A stretch of 64,000 nucleotides of DNA from Sutcliffiella tianshenii (GCF_016908565.1 NZ_JAFBED010000005.1:283694-347693), one strand, 5' to 3'. Counted from the stretch's first letter, positions 9,585 through 20,369 are shown. Notes: generated by a model from the letters alone, not told the origin. A program made the numbers and translations.

Positions 9585-11258
9585 TCATCCATCATCTTCC
9601 ATTACAGTGACCGCATCCTTGATATGCTTTTCCAATTGTATTCGATGCATTTCCTTCATTTCTTTCGTCCAAAAAAGCTCCCTTGCCATTACATCCAATA
9701 CCTTTCCCTTCCATTTTTGCACCCAGTTGATTTGGAAAAAAAGTGCACCAGTACGCCTGATGAAAAAATCCAGGGGTGTCACGGCCATCTCTTCACGGAT
9801 GGCATAAAGGAGCTGCACATGGATGTCCATTGGCAATGCGAGTTTAGTCCCCTTTGCTTGCACATTTTCAGCGATCCTGTATAGCTTATCAATATTCGAT
9901 CCATATCTACTCACGAGTGATGAGGCAATCTCTTTTGGAAACCCAATCCTCTGCCCCTCTTCAGTCTTTTTCGCCACAAACGCCGGCAGATTCTTGGACC
10001 CGCCGATATCCCCGCCTGAAATGGGCAGCCCTTTCGTTTTGCAGGCACCGAACTTCACCTGAAAATCCTTGAGAAGCATTTTCCCAATAAGGTCCACTAC
10101 CGTTTCCGCCATTTTTCGGTATCCGGTCAGCTTGCCGCCTGCGATCGTTATCAATCCGGAATCAGAAAGCCACACCTCATCCTTTCGGGAGATTTCCGAA
10201 GCGGATTTTCCCTTTTCAAAAATGAGGGGCCGCACTCCTGTCCAGCTGGATTCTATGTCTTCTTCCTTGATGTTCAGGGCCGGGAACATGAATTTTATTG
10301 CCGCGAGCACATAGTCCTTATCCTCTCTCACCATCCTTGGGTGGAGCATATCTTCCTTGTAGACAGTATCTGTTGTGCCCACATAGGTTTTCCCGTCCCT
10401 GGGGATGGCAAAAATCATCCTTTTATCCTCTGTGTCAAAATAGATCGCCTGTTTTAATGGGAATTTACCCTGGTCAAATACGAGATGGATCCCTTTTGTC
10501 AATTGAAGATGCTTCTCTTTTTTGGAGCCATCCATATCACGAAGCGAGTCCACCCACGGGCCGGCAGCATTGACTACTTTTTTCGCACGGATCATATAGC
10601 TTTTTCTGCTAGCCTGATCGACCACCATTGCCCCTGATATCCTGCCCTGTTCATAAAGAAGCTTTTCCACCTTGGCATAGTTCACTGCATCCGCTCCATG
10701 TTTTACAGCTTCCTTCAGCACCTCGATCGTCAACCTTGCATCGTCTGTCCGATACTCGACATATAGGCCACCGCCTTTTAACCCTTCTCTTTTCAACAAA
10801 GGCTCTTTTACTAACGTTTCAGATGGTGTGAGCATCTTCCTCCGCTCTGACTTTTTGACTCCTGCCAAAAAGTCATAAACACGAAGGCCGAGGGATGTGG
10901 AGGTCTTGCCGAATGTCCCTCCCTTATAGATCGGCAAAAGCATCCATTCCGGTGTTGTGACATGCGGCCCATTCTCATATACAACCGCACGCTCTTTCCC
11001 CACTTCCGCTACCATCTTCACTTCAAGCTGCTTTAAATATCGCAGGCCCCCATGAACCAGTTTGGTGGAACGGCTCGACGTCCCTCCTGCAAAGTCCTGC
11101 ATCTCCACAAGGGCCACCTTCATCCCGCGGGATGCTGCATCCAGCGCAATGCCGCAACCTGTTATTCCGCCACCCACAATAAGGATGTCATATGTAGCTT
11201 CCTTCATGTTTTCCAAGATCATCATACGATTCGTGCTGGAGAAGGATGTTTTTTTCAT
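9585..11258 (-). CDS. glpD: Aerobic glycerol-3-phosphate dehydrogenase
   Basis: A 557-aa FAD flavoprotein that oxidises sn-glycerol-3-phosphate to dihydroxyacetone phosphate at the membrane, passing electrons to quinone. The Rossmann FAD motif is 'DILIVGGGITGCGIALDAAS' (about 24-43); 'GGTSSRSTKLVHGGLRYL' and 'ITIAGGKLTGYRKMAE' are family signatures, and the DAO_C domain closes the protein. GGAGG lies about 10 nt before ATG 11258. A separate leader with promoter and terminator precedes it, so it is transcribed independently of glpK, as in B. subtilis. Confidence 0.95.
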   Translation of the reverse strand: MKKTSFSSTNRMMILENMKEATYDILIVGGGITGCGIALDAASRGMKVALVEMQDFAGGTSSRSTKLVHGGLRYLKQLEVKMVAEVGKERAVVYENGPHVTTPEWMLLPIYKGGTFGKTSTSLGLRVYDFLAGVKKSERRKMLTPSETLVKEPLLKREGLKGGGLYVEYRTDDARLTIEVLKEAVKHGADAVNYAKVEKLLYEQGRISGAMVVDQASRKSYMIRAKKVVNAAGPWVDSLRDMDGSKKEKHLQLTKGIHLVFDQGKFPLKQAIYFDTEDKRMIFAIPRDGKTYVGTTDTVYKEDMLHPRMVREDKDYVLAAIKFMFPALNIKEEDIESSWTGVRPLIFEKGKSASEISRKDEVWLSDSGLITIAGGKLTGYRKMAETVVDLIGKMLLKDFQVKFGACKTKGLPISGGDIGGSKNLPAFVAKKTEEGQRIGFPKEIASSLVSRYGSNIDKLYRIAENVQAKGTKLALPMDIHVQLLYAIREEMAVTPLDFFIRRTGALFFQINWVQKWKGKVLDVMARELFWTKEMKEMHRIQLEKHIKDAVTVMEDDG

Positions 11259-11289
11259 AAGATAAAAGCCTCCAAGTGTTTTTTCTTCT

Positions 11290-11360
11290 ACTTACTACTA
11301 CACAAAAAAAGACCACAGCAAACATAGACAAAGCCCTTGCTCTGATTATGTTCTGTGATC
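11290..11360 (-). promoter_or_regulatory. glpD leader terminator/antiterminator (GlpP-type)
   Basis: Reverse strand GATCACAG-ACATA...TATGTTTGCTGTGGTC followed by seven T, located after a TATAAT-like -10 (near 11400) and before the glpD ribosome-binding site. In B. subtilis the glpD leader has such a terminator that GlpP with glycerol-3-phosphate overrides. Structure is seen; GlpP control is inferred, and no glpP gene is in this window. Confidence 0.7.
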
Positions 11361-11416
11361 TCTTCCCCGATTATGACCGATTATTGACTTACTATGATTA
11401 TACCATATTTTTCTTT

Positions 11417-13009
<1,593 letters not shown>

Positions 13010-13912
13010 CTACAATACCACCCAAAATAACACCGGAAGCGTAACAAGGGTCAATACGGTACTTACGAGGGTTGCACTTGAAACAAACTCGGGCTCTGTA
13101 TTGAACTCCACCGCATACATCGTAGTATTTGCGGCTGCCGGCATAGCAGCCATCACGATCATCAGCTGCTTGATCAACTCATCAACAGGCAGGACAAGGG
13201 TAATTAGAAATGCAATTAAAGGTGAAACAATCAGCTTGATTCCCACCGCATAAAACAGCTTCTCTTTTTTGGCCGCTTTAATGGAAATCTTGGCAAGCTG
13301 CATTCCAAGGATGACCATGATTACAGGAATCGTCGCATCGGCCACAAGATTTACCGCCTCCATGATGGGCATGGATACCGGAATGGAAAGGTATTGAAAA
13401 GCAAGGCCGATCAAGGCCCCATACATGATGGGCATCTTCACGACAGCCCTTGCGGCGGAGCGGAAGCCATCGTTTTCCGGGCTACCTTTAGCAGCGTAAT
13501 ACACACCGACAGTCGCCATCAGCATCTGCTGGGCTACCATCAGGACAACCGCGTACTCAAACCCCACGACTCCGAACAGCAATAGTGCTAGAGGTGTTCC
13601 ATAATTTCCGTTATTCATGAAACTTGCTGACAGAATCAGGCCGCATATCTCCGCTCTTGAGTACTGTTTAATCCAGGATAACAGGTAAACAAATACAATC
13701 AGGGAAAAGCACAGCAGGATGGTGTACAGCACAATATAGAGATGCTCACTCGTAAACTCATTCGTATAGAAAGTTCGGAACACAAGTACAGGGGACAATA
13801 AATATAATGCCATTTTCGATAAGGCTTTCGTATCGAACCCGAGTGTTTTTTGACCAATGAACCCAATTGCAAATATAAGGAAAACTGGTAAAAGTACGTC
13901 TAGAAAAATCAT
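13010..13912 (-). CDS. AEC-family (auxin efflux carrier-like) transporter
   Basis: A 300-aa membrane protein with about ten hydrophobic helices in two halves, the broken-helix 'SASFMNNGNYGTPLALLLFG' segment in the middle and 'AMPAAANTTMYAVEF' in the second half. These are typical of the AEC/membrane transport family (PF03547), whose bacterial members carry organic acids such as malate. A TTG at 13927 is in frame but lies across the GAGAGGA ribosome-binding site; ATG 13912 is the better start. It occupies the place of glpP/glpF in the B. subtilis map; a role in glycerol metabolism is not supported by sequence. Confidence 0.82.
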   Translation of the reverse strand: MIFLDVLLPVFLIFAIGFIGQKTLGFDTKALSKMALYLLSPVLVFRTFYTNEFTSEHLYIVLYTILLCFSLIVFVYLLSWIKQYSRAEICGLILSASFMNNGNYGTPLALLLFGVVGFEYAVVLMVAQQMLMATVGVYYAAKGSPENDGFRSAARAVVKMPIMYGALIGLAFQYLSIPVSMPIMEAVNLVADATIPVIMVILGMQLAKISIKAAKKEKLFYAVGIKLIVSPLIAFLITLVLPVDELIKQLMIVMAAMPAAANTTMYAVEFNTEPEFVSSATLVSTVLTLVTLPVLFWVVL

Positions 13913-14098
13913 GAAAAATCCTCTCAATCTGCTACTATTTCAATGTTGTAGTTTTTTTCTATCTTAACAAATCCACTGAAAAATGACAGAGATTTATTTC
14001 GGCTCACTTAATATTTTCCAATTCTATTCCCTTGCACGAATTACAGGTAATGGAGTACACTAATTGTATTCCGATTATACAGGTGGGATTAATAAGTT

Positions 14099-14527
14099 AT
14101 GGAAAATGCAAACTCAACTATACCTAAACCGCTCGTCACATTTAATCAATGGTTCATTTTACTTTCTGTCGTGATTTCTTTAATCACTGGATTTTATTTT
14201 ATAATGCTACTGCCTTTTTTGGCTGGCACACTCGGCTTGCTAACAGGGGCTAACCCGGTCTTGAAACTGGCTGGAAAGCTTCTTTCAAAGCCCAGATCTT
14301 CATACCTCCAGGAGGAAAAAGCCCAACTGCAATTCAATCAGACAATCGCTGTGGGTTGTCTTGCATTGTCACTGATCGGCTTTTATTCAGGAATGGCCAC
14401 CATGGGCTATATTTTCTCCATCATGGTGGCAGCAGCATCAGGCATTGCACTATTAGGATTCTGCGTCGGATGCTTTATCCGTTTCCAATGGCAGCAATTT
14501 CAATACCGCAGACGCACGGCAAAATAA
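14099..14527 (+). CDS. DUF4395 family membrane protein
   Basis: 142 aa, with hydrophobic helices at about 18-50 and 78-125. The opening 'IPKPLVTFNQW' and the late 'GFCVGCFIRFQW' motif match DUF4395, a family often near thioredoxin/rhodanese-type sulfur genes; no function is established. AGGTGGGAT lies about 9 nt before ATG 14099. Convergent with yhcX and shares a bidirectional terminator with it. Confidence 0.78.
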   Translation: MENANSTIPKPLVTFNQWFILLSVVISLITGFYFIMLLPFLAGTLGLLTGANPVLKLAGKLLSKPRSSYLQEEKAQLQFNQTIAVGCLALSLIGFYSGMATMGYIFSIMVAAASGIALLGFCVGCFIRFQWQQFQYRRRTAK

Positions 14528-14529
14528 AT

Positions 14530-14569
14530 AAAAGGGGGCGACTTCATTTCGCGAAGTCGCCCCCTTTTA
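14530..14569. terminator. Bidirectional terminator between DUF4395 gene and yhcX
   Basis: AAAGGGGGCGACTTC-atttc-GCGAAGTCGCCCCCTTT with A tract before and T tract after; serves both convergent genes. Confidence 0.9.
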
Positions 14570-14570
14570 T

Positions 14571-16106
14571 TTATTTCTTATATTTAATTTCATATACATC
14601 CCGTCTTCTGTCCTTCAGCTGACGCACTGTTCCGGACTGACGCTGGCGACGAAGGATTTCGAGATCCACATCCCCGATGATCACCATTTCGATATTCGGG
14701 TTGCACTCGCCGACGACCCCGTCACGGGCAAATTCAAAGTCAGATGGGGCAAATATGGCGGACTGGGAATATTGGATGTCCATGTTTTCCACTTGGGGAA
14801 GGTTTCCGCATGTACCTGCAATGACCGTATAGATCTGATTTTCGACCGCACGTGCCTGTGCACAATATCGTACCCTGAGATATCCCTGCCTGTCCTCTGT
14901 ATTGAAAGGACAGAAGATGATATTTGCGCCTTTTTCAGTCGCTATGCGGGCAAGCTCCGGAAATTCTATGTCATAGCATATCTGAATCGCGATCTTTCCG
15001 CAATCCGTATCAAATACCTTCACCGTATCTCCGCGGCTGATCCCCCACCATTTTCGCTCATTTGGGGTGATATGGATCTTATACTGCTTCTCGATCGTTC
15101 CATCACGACGGAAAAGATAGGCAATATTGAACACTTTATCATCCTCTTCGACGAAGTGGGAACCTCCGATGATATTGACGTTGTACTTTACAGCCAAATC
15201 GGTGAAAAGCTGGATATAGTCTTCGGTATATTCCGTCAGACGCTGTACGGCTTTACTTGGTGATCTTTCATTCAGAAAGCTCATCAGCTGAGTGGTGAAT
15301 ATTTCCGGAAACACAGCAAAATCCGCTCCTGCATCAGAGGCCACATCTGTATAATATTCCACCTGGGTCGCAAACTCTTCAAATGAACTGATGGGCTTCA
15401 TCATATATTGGACCACACATACGCGGACAGGGAAGGATGTTTTAAAGTGACGCTTTGTTTGCGGGATATACTCCACATTGTTCCATTCCATAAGGGTTGC
15501 GTACTTATTTGAAGCGAGATCATCCGGGAGATAGCCTGGATTGATCCTCATCAATGTAAATTCATTCATTAGCTGGAACGATAGCACCGGATCATAGATT
15601 TTATGGCGCATCACCTGGCGGACGTATTCGCGTGGTGACATTTCGTCTGCATGCTTATGATAATTCGGGATTCTCCCTCCGATAATGATACTCTTCAGGT
15701 TCAGCCTTCTCGCCAGATCCTTCCGCGCTTCATAAAGGCGATGACCGACCTTCATCCTCCTGAAGCCTGGATGCACCATCACTTCTATTCCGTAAAGATT
15801 GTAACCATCAGGATTATGATTCGTTATGTAGCCTTCGTCGGTGATATCATCCCATGTATGTCGATCATCATATTCATCAAAGTTGATAAGCAGGCTTGAG
15901 CAGGAACCGATGATTTCCCCATCATATTCCGCACATAGCTGCCCTTCCGGAAACATGATCAAATGACTTTCCAGCTGTTCTCTTTTCCATGGCTCCATTC
16001 CGGGAAAGCATAAATGTTGCAGTGCAACTATATCATCTATGTCTTTCATTTCTATATTTCTAATAATCATTTTTTTCTCAAATTTAGACAAGTCGATTTT
16101 AGACAA
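14571..16106 (-). CDS. yhcX: Bifunctional GNAT N-acetyltransferase / carbon-nitrogen hydrolase YhcX
   Basis: 511 aa. The N-terminal GNAT domain (about 12-210) includes 'GIEVMVHPGFRRMKVGHRLY' for acetyl-CoA binding; the C-terminal nitrilase-superfamily domain (about 225-490) has the Glu-Lys-Cys triad in 'AVFPEIF', 'ITPNERKWWG' and 'QICYDIEFPE'. This fusion is the YhcX type, proposed to act on an auxin-like or small amide substrate; the true substrate is not known. ATG at 16115 directly abuts GAGGAG; TTG 16106 ('LSKIDLSKFEKK') has 9-nt spacing and gives a length close to B. subtilis YhcX. Confidence 0.88.
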   Translation of the reverse strand: MSKIDLSKFEKKMIIRNIEMKDIDDIVALQHLCFPGMEPWKREQLESHLIMFPEGQLCAEYDGEIIGSCSSLLINFDEYDDRHTWDDITDEGYITNHNPDGYNLYGIEVMVHPGFRRMKVGHRLYEARKDLARRLNLKSIIIGGRIPNYHKHADEMSPREYVRQVMRHKIYDPVLSFQLMNEFTLMRINPGYLPDDLASNKYATLMEWNNVEYIPQTKRHFKTSFPVRVCVVQYMMKPISSFEEFATQVEYYTDVASDAGADFAVFPEIFTTQLMSFLNERSPSKAVQRLTEYTEDYIQLFTDLAVKYNVNIIGGSHFVEEDDKVFNIAYLFRRDGTIEKQYKIHITPNERKWWGISRGDTVKVFDTDCGKIAIQICYDIEFPELARIATEKGANIIFCPFNTEDRQGYLRVRYCAQARAVENQIYTVIAGTCGNLPQVENMDIQYSQSAIFAPSDFEFARDGVVGECNPNIEMVIIGDVDLEILRRQRQSGTVRQLKDRRRDVYEIKYKK

Positions 16107-16192
16107 AAACACCATCTCCTCATAATTGTGCTAAATAAATGGATTTTAAACCGGGCTTTTTCTGTAAAAAAAGGAGAATTACCCAATATTAC

Positions 16193-16462
16193 TTATTCCC
16201 CAATTTCATTCATACAAAACACATACCCTTTCAGTTTTACATAATGGGCACGAGATTTGAAACAATAAGCATCATTACACGAGACTAACCTCGAAAAATG
16301 TTGGAACTCCAAGGTGAAGAGGTTAATATTTCCTGAGAAATTTGTCACAACCAATAAGGTATCGTCGTCTATTGTTCGGGTATAGTCTAATGCTAACTTC
16401 AATCCTGTCATGAAATGTTCACAGGTGAAATGTTGGATTAGCTTTGCAATGCGGATGGACAA
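16193..16462 (-). pseudogene. Possible remnant of a GH13 alpha-glucosidase C-terminus
   Basis: An 89-codon reading frame with only a TTG start and no ribosome-binding site. Its centre, 'LDYTRTIDDDTLLVVTNFSG', resembles the start of the C-terminal beta-sandwich of oligo-1,6-glucosidase/trehalose-6-phosphate hydrolase ('YTRT..D..LLVV.NFSG'). The catalytic barrel is absent and the end is cysteine-rich and unlike the family. I read it as a decayed fragment in a 414-bp gap between yhcX and bdbC. A chance match or a short unrelated gene remains possible. Confidence 0.35.
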
Positions 16463-16529
16463 GTAATATAATTTTAAACAAGAAAGAATCCAAGATTTAT
16501 GAAACCAAGATAAATGAGGCGGGAAAAAA

Positions 16530-16964
16530 GTGGATCACTCCAAAAAAATCGAAAACCTTTTATTGACGGCTTCTGTTGTTGCTTTAGTTGCTGCTTTGGG
16601 AAGCTTATATTTTTCCGAGATTCTATTGTACATACCTTGCGAGCTTTGCTGGTATCAGCGTATTCTGATGTATCCGCTTGTCATTATCCTGGGAATAGCT
16701 GTGGTAAAAAAAGATGCTGGAATCGCTACATATGTCCTGCCACTTTCCATTATTGGCGTAGCGATCTCCTTCTACCACTATCTTGTACAAAAAGTCGACT
16801 TCATCGGGGAAAACTCGGTGTCTTGTGGCGTAGTTCCATGTACAGGGCAGTATATCAACTGGTTGGGCTTCATCACAATCCCATTTTTGGCACTTATCGG
16901 ATTTACACTTATCACCATCATCCTATTCATCGTTAGAAAATTGAATGTAAAGGAAGGAAAATAA
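16530..16964 (+). CDS. bdbC: Disulfide bond formation protein BdbC (DsbB family)
   Basis: A 144-aa four-helix membrane oxidoreductase. The quinone-linked cysteine pair is 'CELCWYQR' (about 37-44) and the second periplasm-side pair lies in 'SCGVVPCTGQY' (about 99-109), the DsbB/BdbC layout. It reoxidises an extracytoplasmic thiol oxidase and passes electrons to menaquinone. GTG start at 16530 with GAGGCGGG upstream. It ends 2 nt before a membrane-anchored thioredoxin-like gene, its probable partner. Confidence 0.88.
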   Translation: MDHSKKIENLLLTASVVALVAALGSLYFSEILLYIPCELCWYQRILMYPLVIILGIAVVKKDAGIATYVLPLSIIGVAISFYHYLVQKVDFIGENSVSCGVVPCTGQYINWLGFITIPFLALIGFTLITIILFIVRKLNVKEGK

Positions 16965-16966
16965 TC

Positions 16967-17449
16967 TTGAAGAAAATTATCATTATCGTATCTGTCATTG
17001 TAGCAATTTTCATCGCATTAGCTGCCATTACGAATATCCAACAGAAACAAAAGTCTGAAGGCAACCCATTTGGAAAATCAAAGATATATCCAGCTACTCA
17101 AGAACAATTGGATGATCCATTGTATCAGAATATCATTCTTCCTGAAGAACTGGAGGAAAAGCTGGATAATGAAGAATCTGCCACCATCTATTTCTATAAA
17201 TCGGATTGCCCTGCATGCAAGAAGACAAGTCCGGTGGTCGTTCCGATGGCGGAAGATATGGGGATTGACCTCGAAATGTACAACCTGCTTGAATTTGAGC
17301 AAGGCTGGGATGACTATGACATCCACTCCACCCCTACACTGGTCCACTTTGAAGATGGCAAGGAAGTCAGCCGACTTGAAAACTATCACCAGGATGAGTC
17401 AGTATTCTCAGATTGGCTTGAGAAAGTAAAAGAAACTACGGGCGAATGA
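16967..17449 (+). CDS. Membrane-anchored thioredoxin-like protein (CPAC)
   Basis: 160 aa. An N-terminal hydrophobic anchor (about 4-22) is followed by a thioredoxin fold with active site 'SDCPACKKTSP' near residue 82 and the cis-proline segment 'IHSTPTLVHF'. It probably faces the outside and cycles disulfides with BdbC, although it is much smaller than the usual BdbD partner. TTG start at 16967, with the ribosome-binding site AAGGAAGG inside the end of bdbC, so the two are translationally coupled. A terminator overlaps its stop. Confidence 0.82.
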   Translation: MKKIIIIVSVIVAIFIALAAITNIQQKQKSEGNPFGKSKIYPATQEQLDDPLYQNIILPEELEEKLDNEESATIYFYKSDCPACKKTSPVVVPMAEDMGIDLEMYNLLEFEQGWDDYDIHSTPTLVHFEDGKEVSRLENYHQDESVFSDWLEKVKETTGE

Positions 17450-17470
17450 TGCGCCAGTAGTTTCTTTTTT
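17434..17470 (+). terminator. Terminator of the bdbC operon
   Basis: AGAAACTAC-GGGC...GCGCC-GTAGTTTCT followed by TTTTTT; the left arm is within the last codons of the thioredoxin-like gene. Confidence 0.85.
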
Positions 17471-17471
17471 G

Positions 17472-17885
17472 TTACACTAGGAATTGATTGGATGCCCGGA
17501 TGAACTTGCTGAGCATCGTGGGATTTTTTGGCTGTTGTGTAAACTGTTCAATGGCAAATGGAAAGGAAAATCCAAAATCCCTTAACATATTGACATTCCT
17601 CTTATATATTTCGCGATGCTTCAGTTTGATGCCCTCATCCTGGATTGTCTCAATGACCGCAATGATTGCCTGGAGACAGGAAATGATATGAAATGCTTCT
17701 TTCAGTGTTCCATTATAATCGGTAAATGTATCATGTACGGCACCAGTATGGAGGGATAACTGACTCTCAAGGTTTTCTATTTCTCTGTCTGTGAAATAAT
17801 AAGGAAGAATGTTCGTTAAGAGGTGCTGGACCAGTTCCCCGATATGGTCCTCCTGCTCTGGGGTAGATGCATAAACTACTTTCAC
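17472..17885 (-). CDS. yhcU: YhcU-family protein (DUF5365)
   Basis: 137 aa, soluble, mostly alpha-helical, opening 'MKVVYASTPEQEDHIGELVQ', which resembles Bacillus YhcU. GTG start at 17885 with AAAGGTGGG upstream. It lies head to head with yhcT, as in B. subtilis. Function is unknown. Confidence 0.75.
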   Translation of the reverse strand: MKVVYASTPEQEDHIGELVQHLLTNILPYYFTDREIENLESQLSLHTGAVHDTFTDYNGTLKEAFHIISCLQAIIAVIETIQDEGIKLKHREIYKRNVNMLRDFGFSFPFAIEQFTQQPKNPTMLSKFIRASNQFLV

Positions 17886-18039
17886 GAATTAAAACCCACC
17901 TTTGTAACTTCTCTATAATCTCTATAACAAAAGAGTAACATAAATACTTGTTTTATTGCGTAGGTAGTTAATGGAATCACTAGACTCGAAACGACAAAAA
18001 GAAGGACATACCTTCTATCTCATTAAAGGAGTTTTACCT

Positions 18040-18933
18040 ATGAAAATACAGTTAAATGTCCGTATGGAAAATGCCCCCACCCTACAAGACTATCTAAAGG
18101 ATATAGTTGGGGTGCCAAAGGGGCTGCTTCATGAACTGCGAATGTCGAAAAAGGTGCTGGTAAATGGGGCAATCCCCAATTGGACACATACCGTGCAGAC
18201 CGGGGATATGATCATTCTTCCTGTCATTTCCGAAGCAGTAAGTCCTGATCCAAGCATCATGGACATTTCCGTTCTGTATGAGGACGAGCATATGTTGATT
18301 GTAGATAAGGCAGCGGATATAGAGACGCACCCATCTTCCGAAACCGGCCACAAATCGCTTTCCAATGGGGTGGCCCATTATTTCTTAGAGAACGGGATCA
18401 AGGCAAAAGTACGGCATATCCATCGCCTTGACAAGGATACAAGCGGCGCCATCCTTTTTGCAAAGCATAGCTTATGCGGATCCATTTTAGATAGGGAGCT
18501 TGCGGAACGAAAAATAAAAAGAACCTATCTTGCCCTTGTGGAGGGACTTATGTCCAATTCGTCCGGAACCATTGATAAAGCTATCGGCAAAGACCGACAC
18601 CATGCTTCCCGGCGGAGGATTTCACCAAGCGGCCAAAAAGCGGTCACCCATTATAAAGTCCTAAAAAAGTTCGAGAAGGAAAAACTGTCACTCGTGCAAC
18701 TCACACTCGATACCGGCAGGACACACCAGATACGCGTCCATATGAGCAGCCTCGGCCACCCGCTATACGGGGACATCTTATATGGCGCCAAAAACAAGCA
18801 TTCACGCCACAGCTTGCATGCCTGGAAGTTAACGGTCCCGCATCCGTTTGAAAACGGGTCCGTCACAGTTGAGGCGCCGATCCCGACCGACTTTGCCCCA
18901 AGCAGCCTTGCAGGTGAATGGCAAAAGCTGTAG
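18040..18933 (+). CDS. yhcT: RluA-family pseudouridine synthase YhcT
   Basis: 297 aa. An S4-like RNA-binding stretch (about 12-60, 'HELRMSKKVLVNG') precedes the catalytic domain. D131 in 'HRLDKDTSG' is the catalytic aspartate of RluA/RluD enzymes, which isomerise uridine in rRNA or tRNA; 'LDTGRTHQIRVH' at about 227 is the second signature. An in-frame ATG at 17971 lacks a ribosome-binding site, while ATG 18040 has AAAGGAG with 8-nt spacing. The modified position cannot be told from sequence alone. Confidence 0.9.
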   Translation: MKIQLNVRMENAPTLQDYLKDIVGVPKGLLHELRMSKKVLVNGAIPNWTHTVQTGDMIILPVISEAVSPDPSIMDISVLYEDEHMLIVDKAADIETHPSSETGHKSLSNGVAHYFLENGIKAKVRHIHRLDKDTSGAILFAKHSLCGSILDRELAERKIKRTYLALVEGLMSNSSGTIDKAIGKDRHHASRRRISPSGQKAVTHYKVLKKFEKEKLSLVQLTLDTGRTHQIRVHMSSLGHPLYGDILYGAKNKHSRHSLHAWKLTVPHPFENGSVTVEAPIPTDFAPSSLAGEWQKL

Positions 18934-18958
18934 CATAACGATGCTACAGCTCTTTTTT
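18925..18958. terminator. Terminator between yhcT and the GNAT gene
   Basis: AGCTGTAGCAT-aacg-ATGCTACAGCT followed by six T on the + strand; overlaps the yhcT stop and faces the convergent GNAT gene. Confidence 0.88.
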
Positions 18959-19363
18959 AAATACAAAGCTTGTTTTATCATATTGCATTTTTTCTTCATA
19001 AAACCGATGAGCATCCTTGCGTTGTATTCCGGAAGAAAGCGTAACATTCTGGCAACCTTTTTCTTTTGCAAGCATTTCGATATGTGACAACAGCTTTTCC
19101 CCGTAACCATTGGACCTTGCATGACTTGCTGTCACAAGATCATACACATAAATATGATAGCCGTCATAATAGTTCGTTAAAGGGATGATGCCGGTGACAG
19201 CCATTACCTCCTCGCTATCATAACATGCATGGATTTCATACCCCTCCCGTTTCATCTTTTCATACATCGCAAAGAAGGTTTCTTCTGTTAGATGTGTTCG
19301 TAATTCCTTCAACACTTCATACCCCTGCAACAATTCTTCTTTTGTCTTAAGGTGCTTGATCAT
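18944..19363 (-). CDS. GNAT-family N-acetyltransferase
   Basis: A 139-aa single-domain acetyltransferase. The acetyl-CoA pyrophosphate loop is 'ARSNGYGEKLLSHIEMLAKE' (about 83-102), after the beta-strand 'YVYDLVT', and 'HRFYEEKM' is the terminal helix. Such proteins acetylate small amines or protein termini; the substrate is not predictable. GGGAGTGG precedes ATG 19363. Convergent with yhcT. Confidence 0.83.
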   Translation of the reverse strand: MIKHLKTKEELLQGYEVLKELRTHLTEETFFAMYEKMKREGYEIHACYDSEEVMAVTGIIPLTNYYDGYHIYVYDLVTASHARSNGYGEKLLSHIEMLAKEKGCQNVTLSSGIQRKDAHRFYEEKMQYDKTSFVFKKEL

Positions 19364-19512
19364 TCCACTCCCACTCTCCTATGTATAAATAATCTTTCGT
19401 TTGGCAATTAACACTATAGTACCTTAAAAATTCACAAGATTGATCTTTTTTTCGAATCTGATCTTTATTTATCGAGATATAATGAAGGCATATAGAAAAA
19501 GGAGAGTAAACC

Positions 19513-20331
19513 ATGAAAAAATTATCATTATTCATAAGCATCTTTGCGGTTCTTCTGTTAGCCGCTTGCGGAAATAACAATTCAGACAGCACAAAAGAAA
19601 CAGATGAAAAGCTCCCGGAGATGGTGCAGGTGGAAATACTTCTTCCTGAAAAGATTGAGCCGGATGAAGAAGTGAAGATCGAGGCGCTCGTCACACAAGG
19701 CAAGGAAAAAGTCGAGGACGCAAGCGAAGTTACCTTTGAAGTCTGGAAGCAGGGACAGGAAAAGGACCACGAAATGATCGAAGGGAAAAATGACGGTTCG
19801 GGCATATACTCCTTTACTAAGACTTTTGAAGAAGAAGGCTTATACTTTGTGGTGGCCCACACAACAGCTAGAGACATGCATGTGATGCCGCGTGTCGAGA
19901 TGACCGTTGGAAATCCTGATCCTGCGACAAAAGAGGGCGATGAATCAGGTCATGACCATGGTTCCGAGCATTCCGATCACGAAGGCAGCCATGACGGAGA
20001 AGCTCATTCAGACCATGAAAGCCAGGACCATGAACATGCAGCAACGTTAATGATGACATTGAATAATCAAGAAGCTGTAAAAGTAAACCGGGAAGCCACT
20101 TTGTCCACGGAGCTGAAAAAAGATAATGCAGCCTTAAAGGGGGCTACTGTCCGATTTGAAGTTTGGCATGCTGATTCCGAAAAGCATGAATTCATCGATG
20201 CAGCTGAAGTCAGCGAAGGTGTGTATGAAGCGAAAACCACCTTCAAACAAAAAGGCAAACATAATGTACAGATCCATGTAGAGAAAGACGAACTTCACGA
20301 GCATCAGTTGGAAGAGCTCGAAGTGGAATAA
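19513..20331 (+). CDS. Lipoprotein with two YtkA-like domains and a His-rich linker
   Basis: 272 aa. Lipobox 'LLAACGN' (Cys near residue 19) marks it for attachment to the outer face of the membrane. Two similar YtkA/FixH-like beta domains (about 36-135 and 178-270, both with 'FEVW' and a 'GxYxxxxTF' turn) flank a linker of about 40 residues rich in His, Asp, Glu and Ser ('HDHGSEHSDHEGSHDGEAHS'). The linker suggests metal (Cu/Zn/Ni) binding; this is inference. Monocistronic, with GGAGAG before ATG 19513 and a terminator after the stop. Confidence 0.82.
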   Translation: MKKLSLFISIFAVLLLAACGNNNSDSTKETDEKLPEMVQVEILLPEKIEPDEEVKIEALVTQGKEKVEDASEVTFEVWKQGQEKDHEMIEGKNDGSGIYSFTKTFEEEGLYFVVAHTTARDMHVMPRVEMTVGNPDPATKEGDESGHDHGSEHSDHEGSHDGEAHSDHESQDHEHAATLMMTLNNQEAVKVNREATLSTELKKDNAALKGATVRFEVWHADSEKHEFIDAAEVSEGVYEAKTTFKQKGKHNVQIHVEKDELHEHQLEELEVE

Positions 20332-20365
20332 TAAAAAGGATGACCTCGAGGGGTCATCCTTTTTA
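20332..20365. terminator. Bidirectional terminator
   Basis: AAAAAGGATGACC-tcgag-GGGTCATCCTTTTT between the YtkA lipoprotein gene and the convergent aldo-keto reductase gene. Confidence 0.9.
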
Positions 20366-20369
20366 TGCA

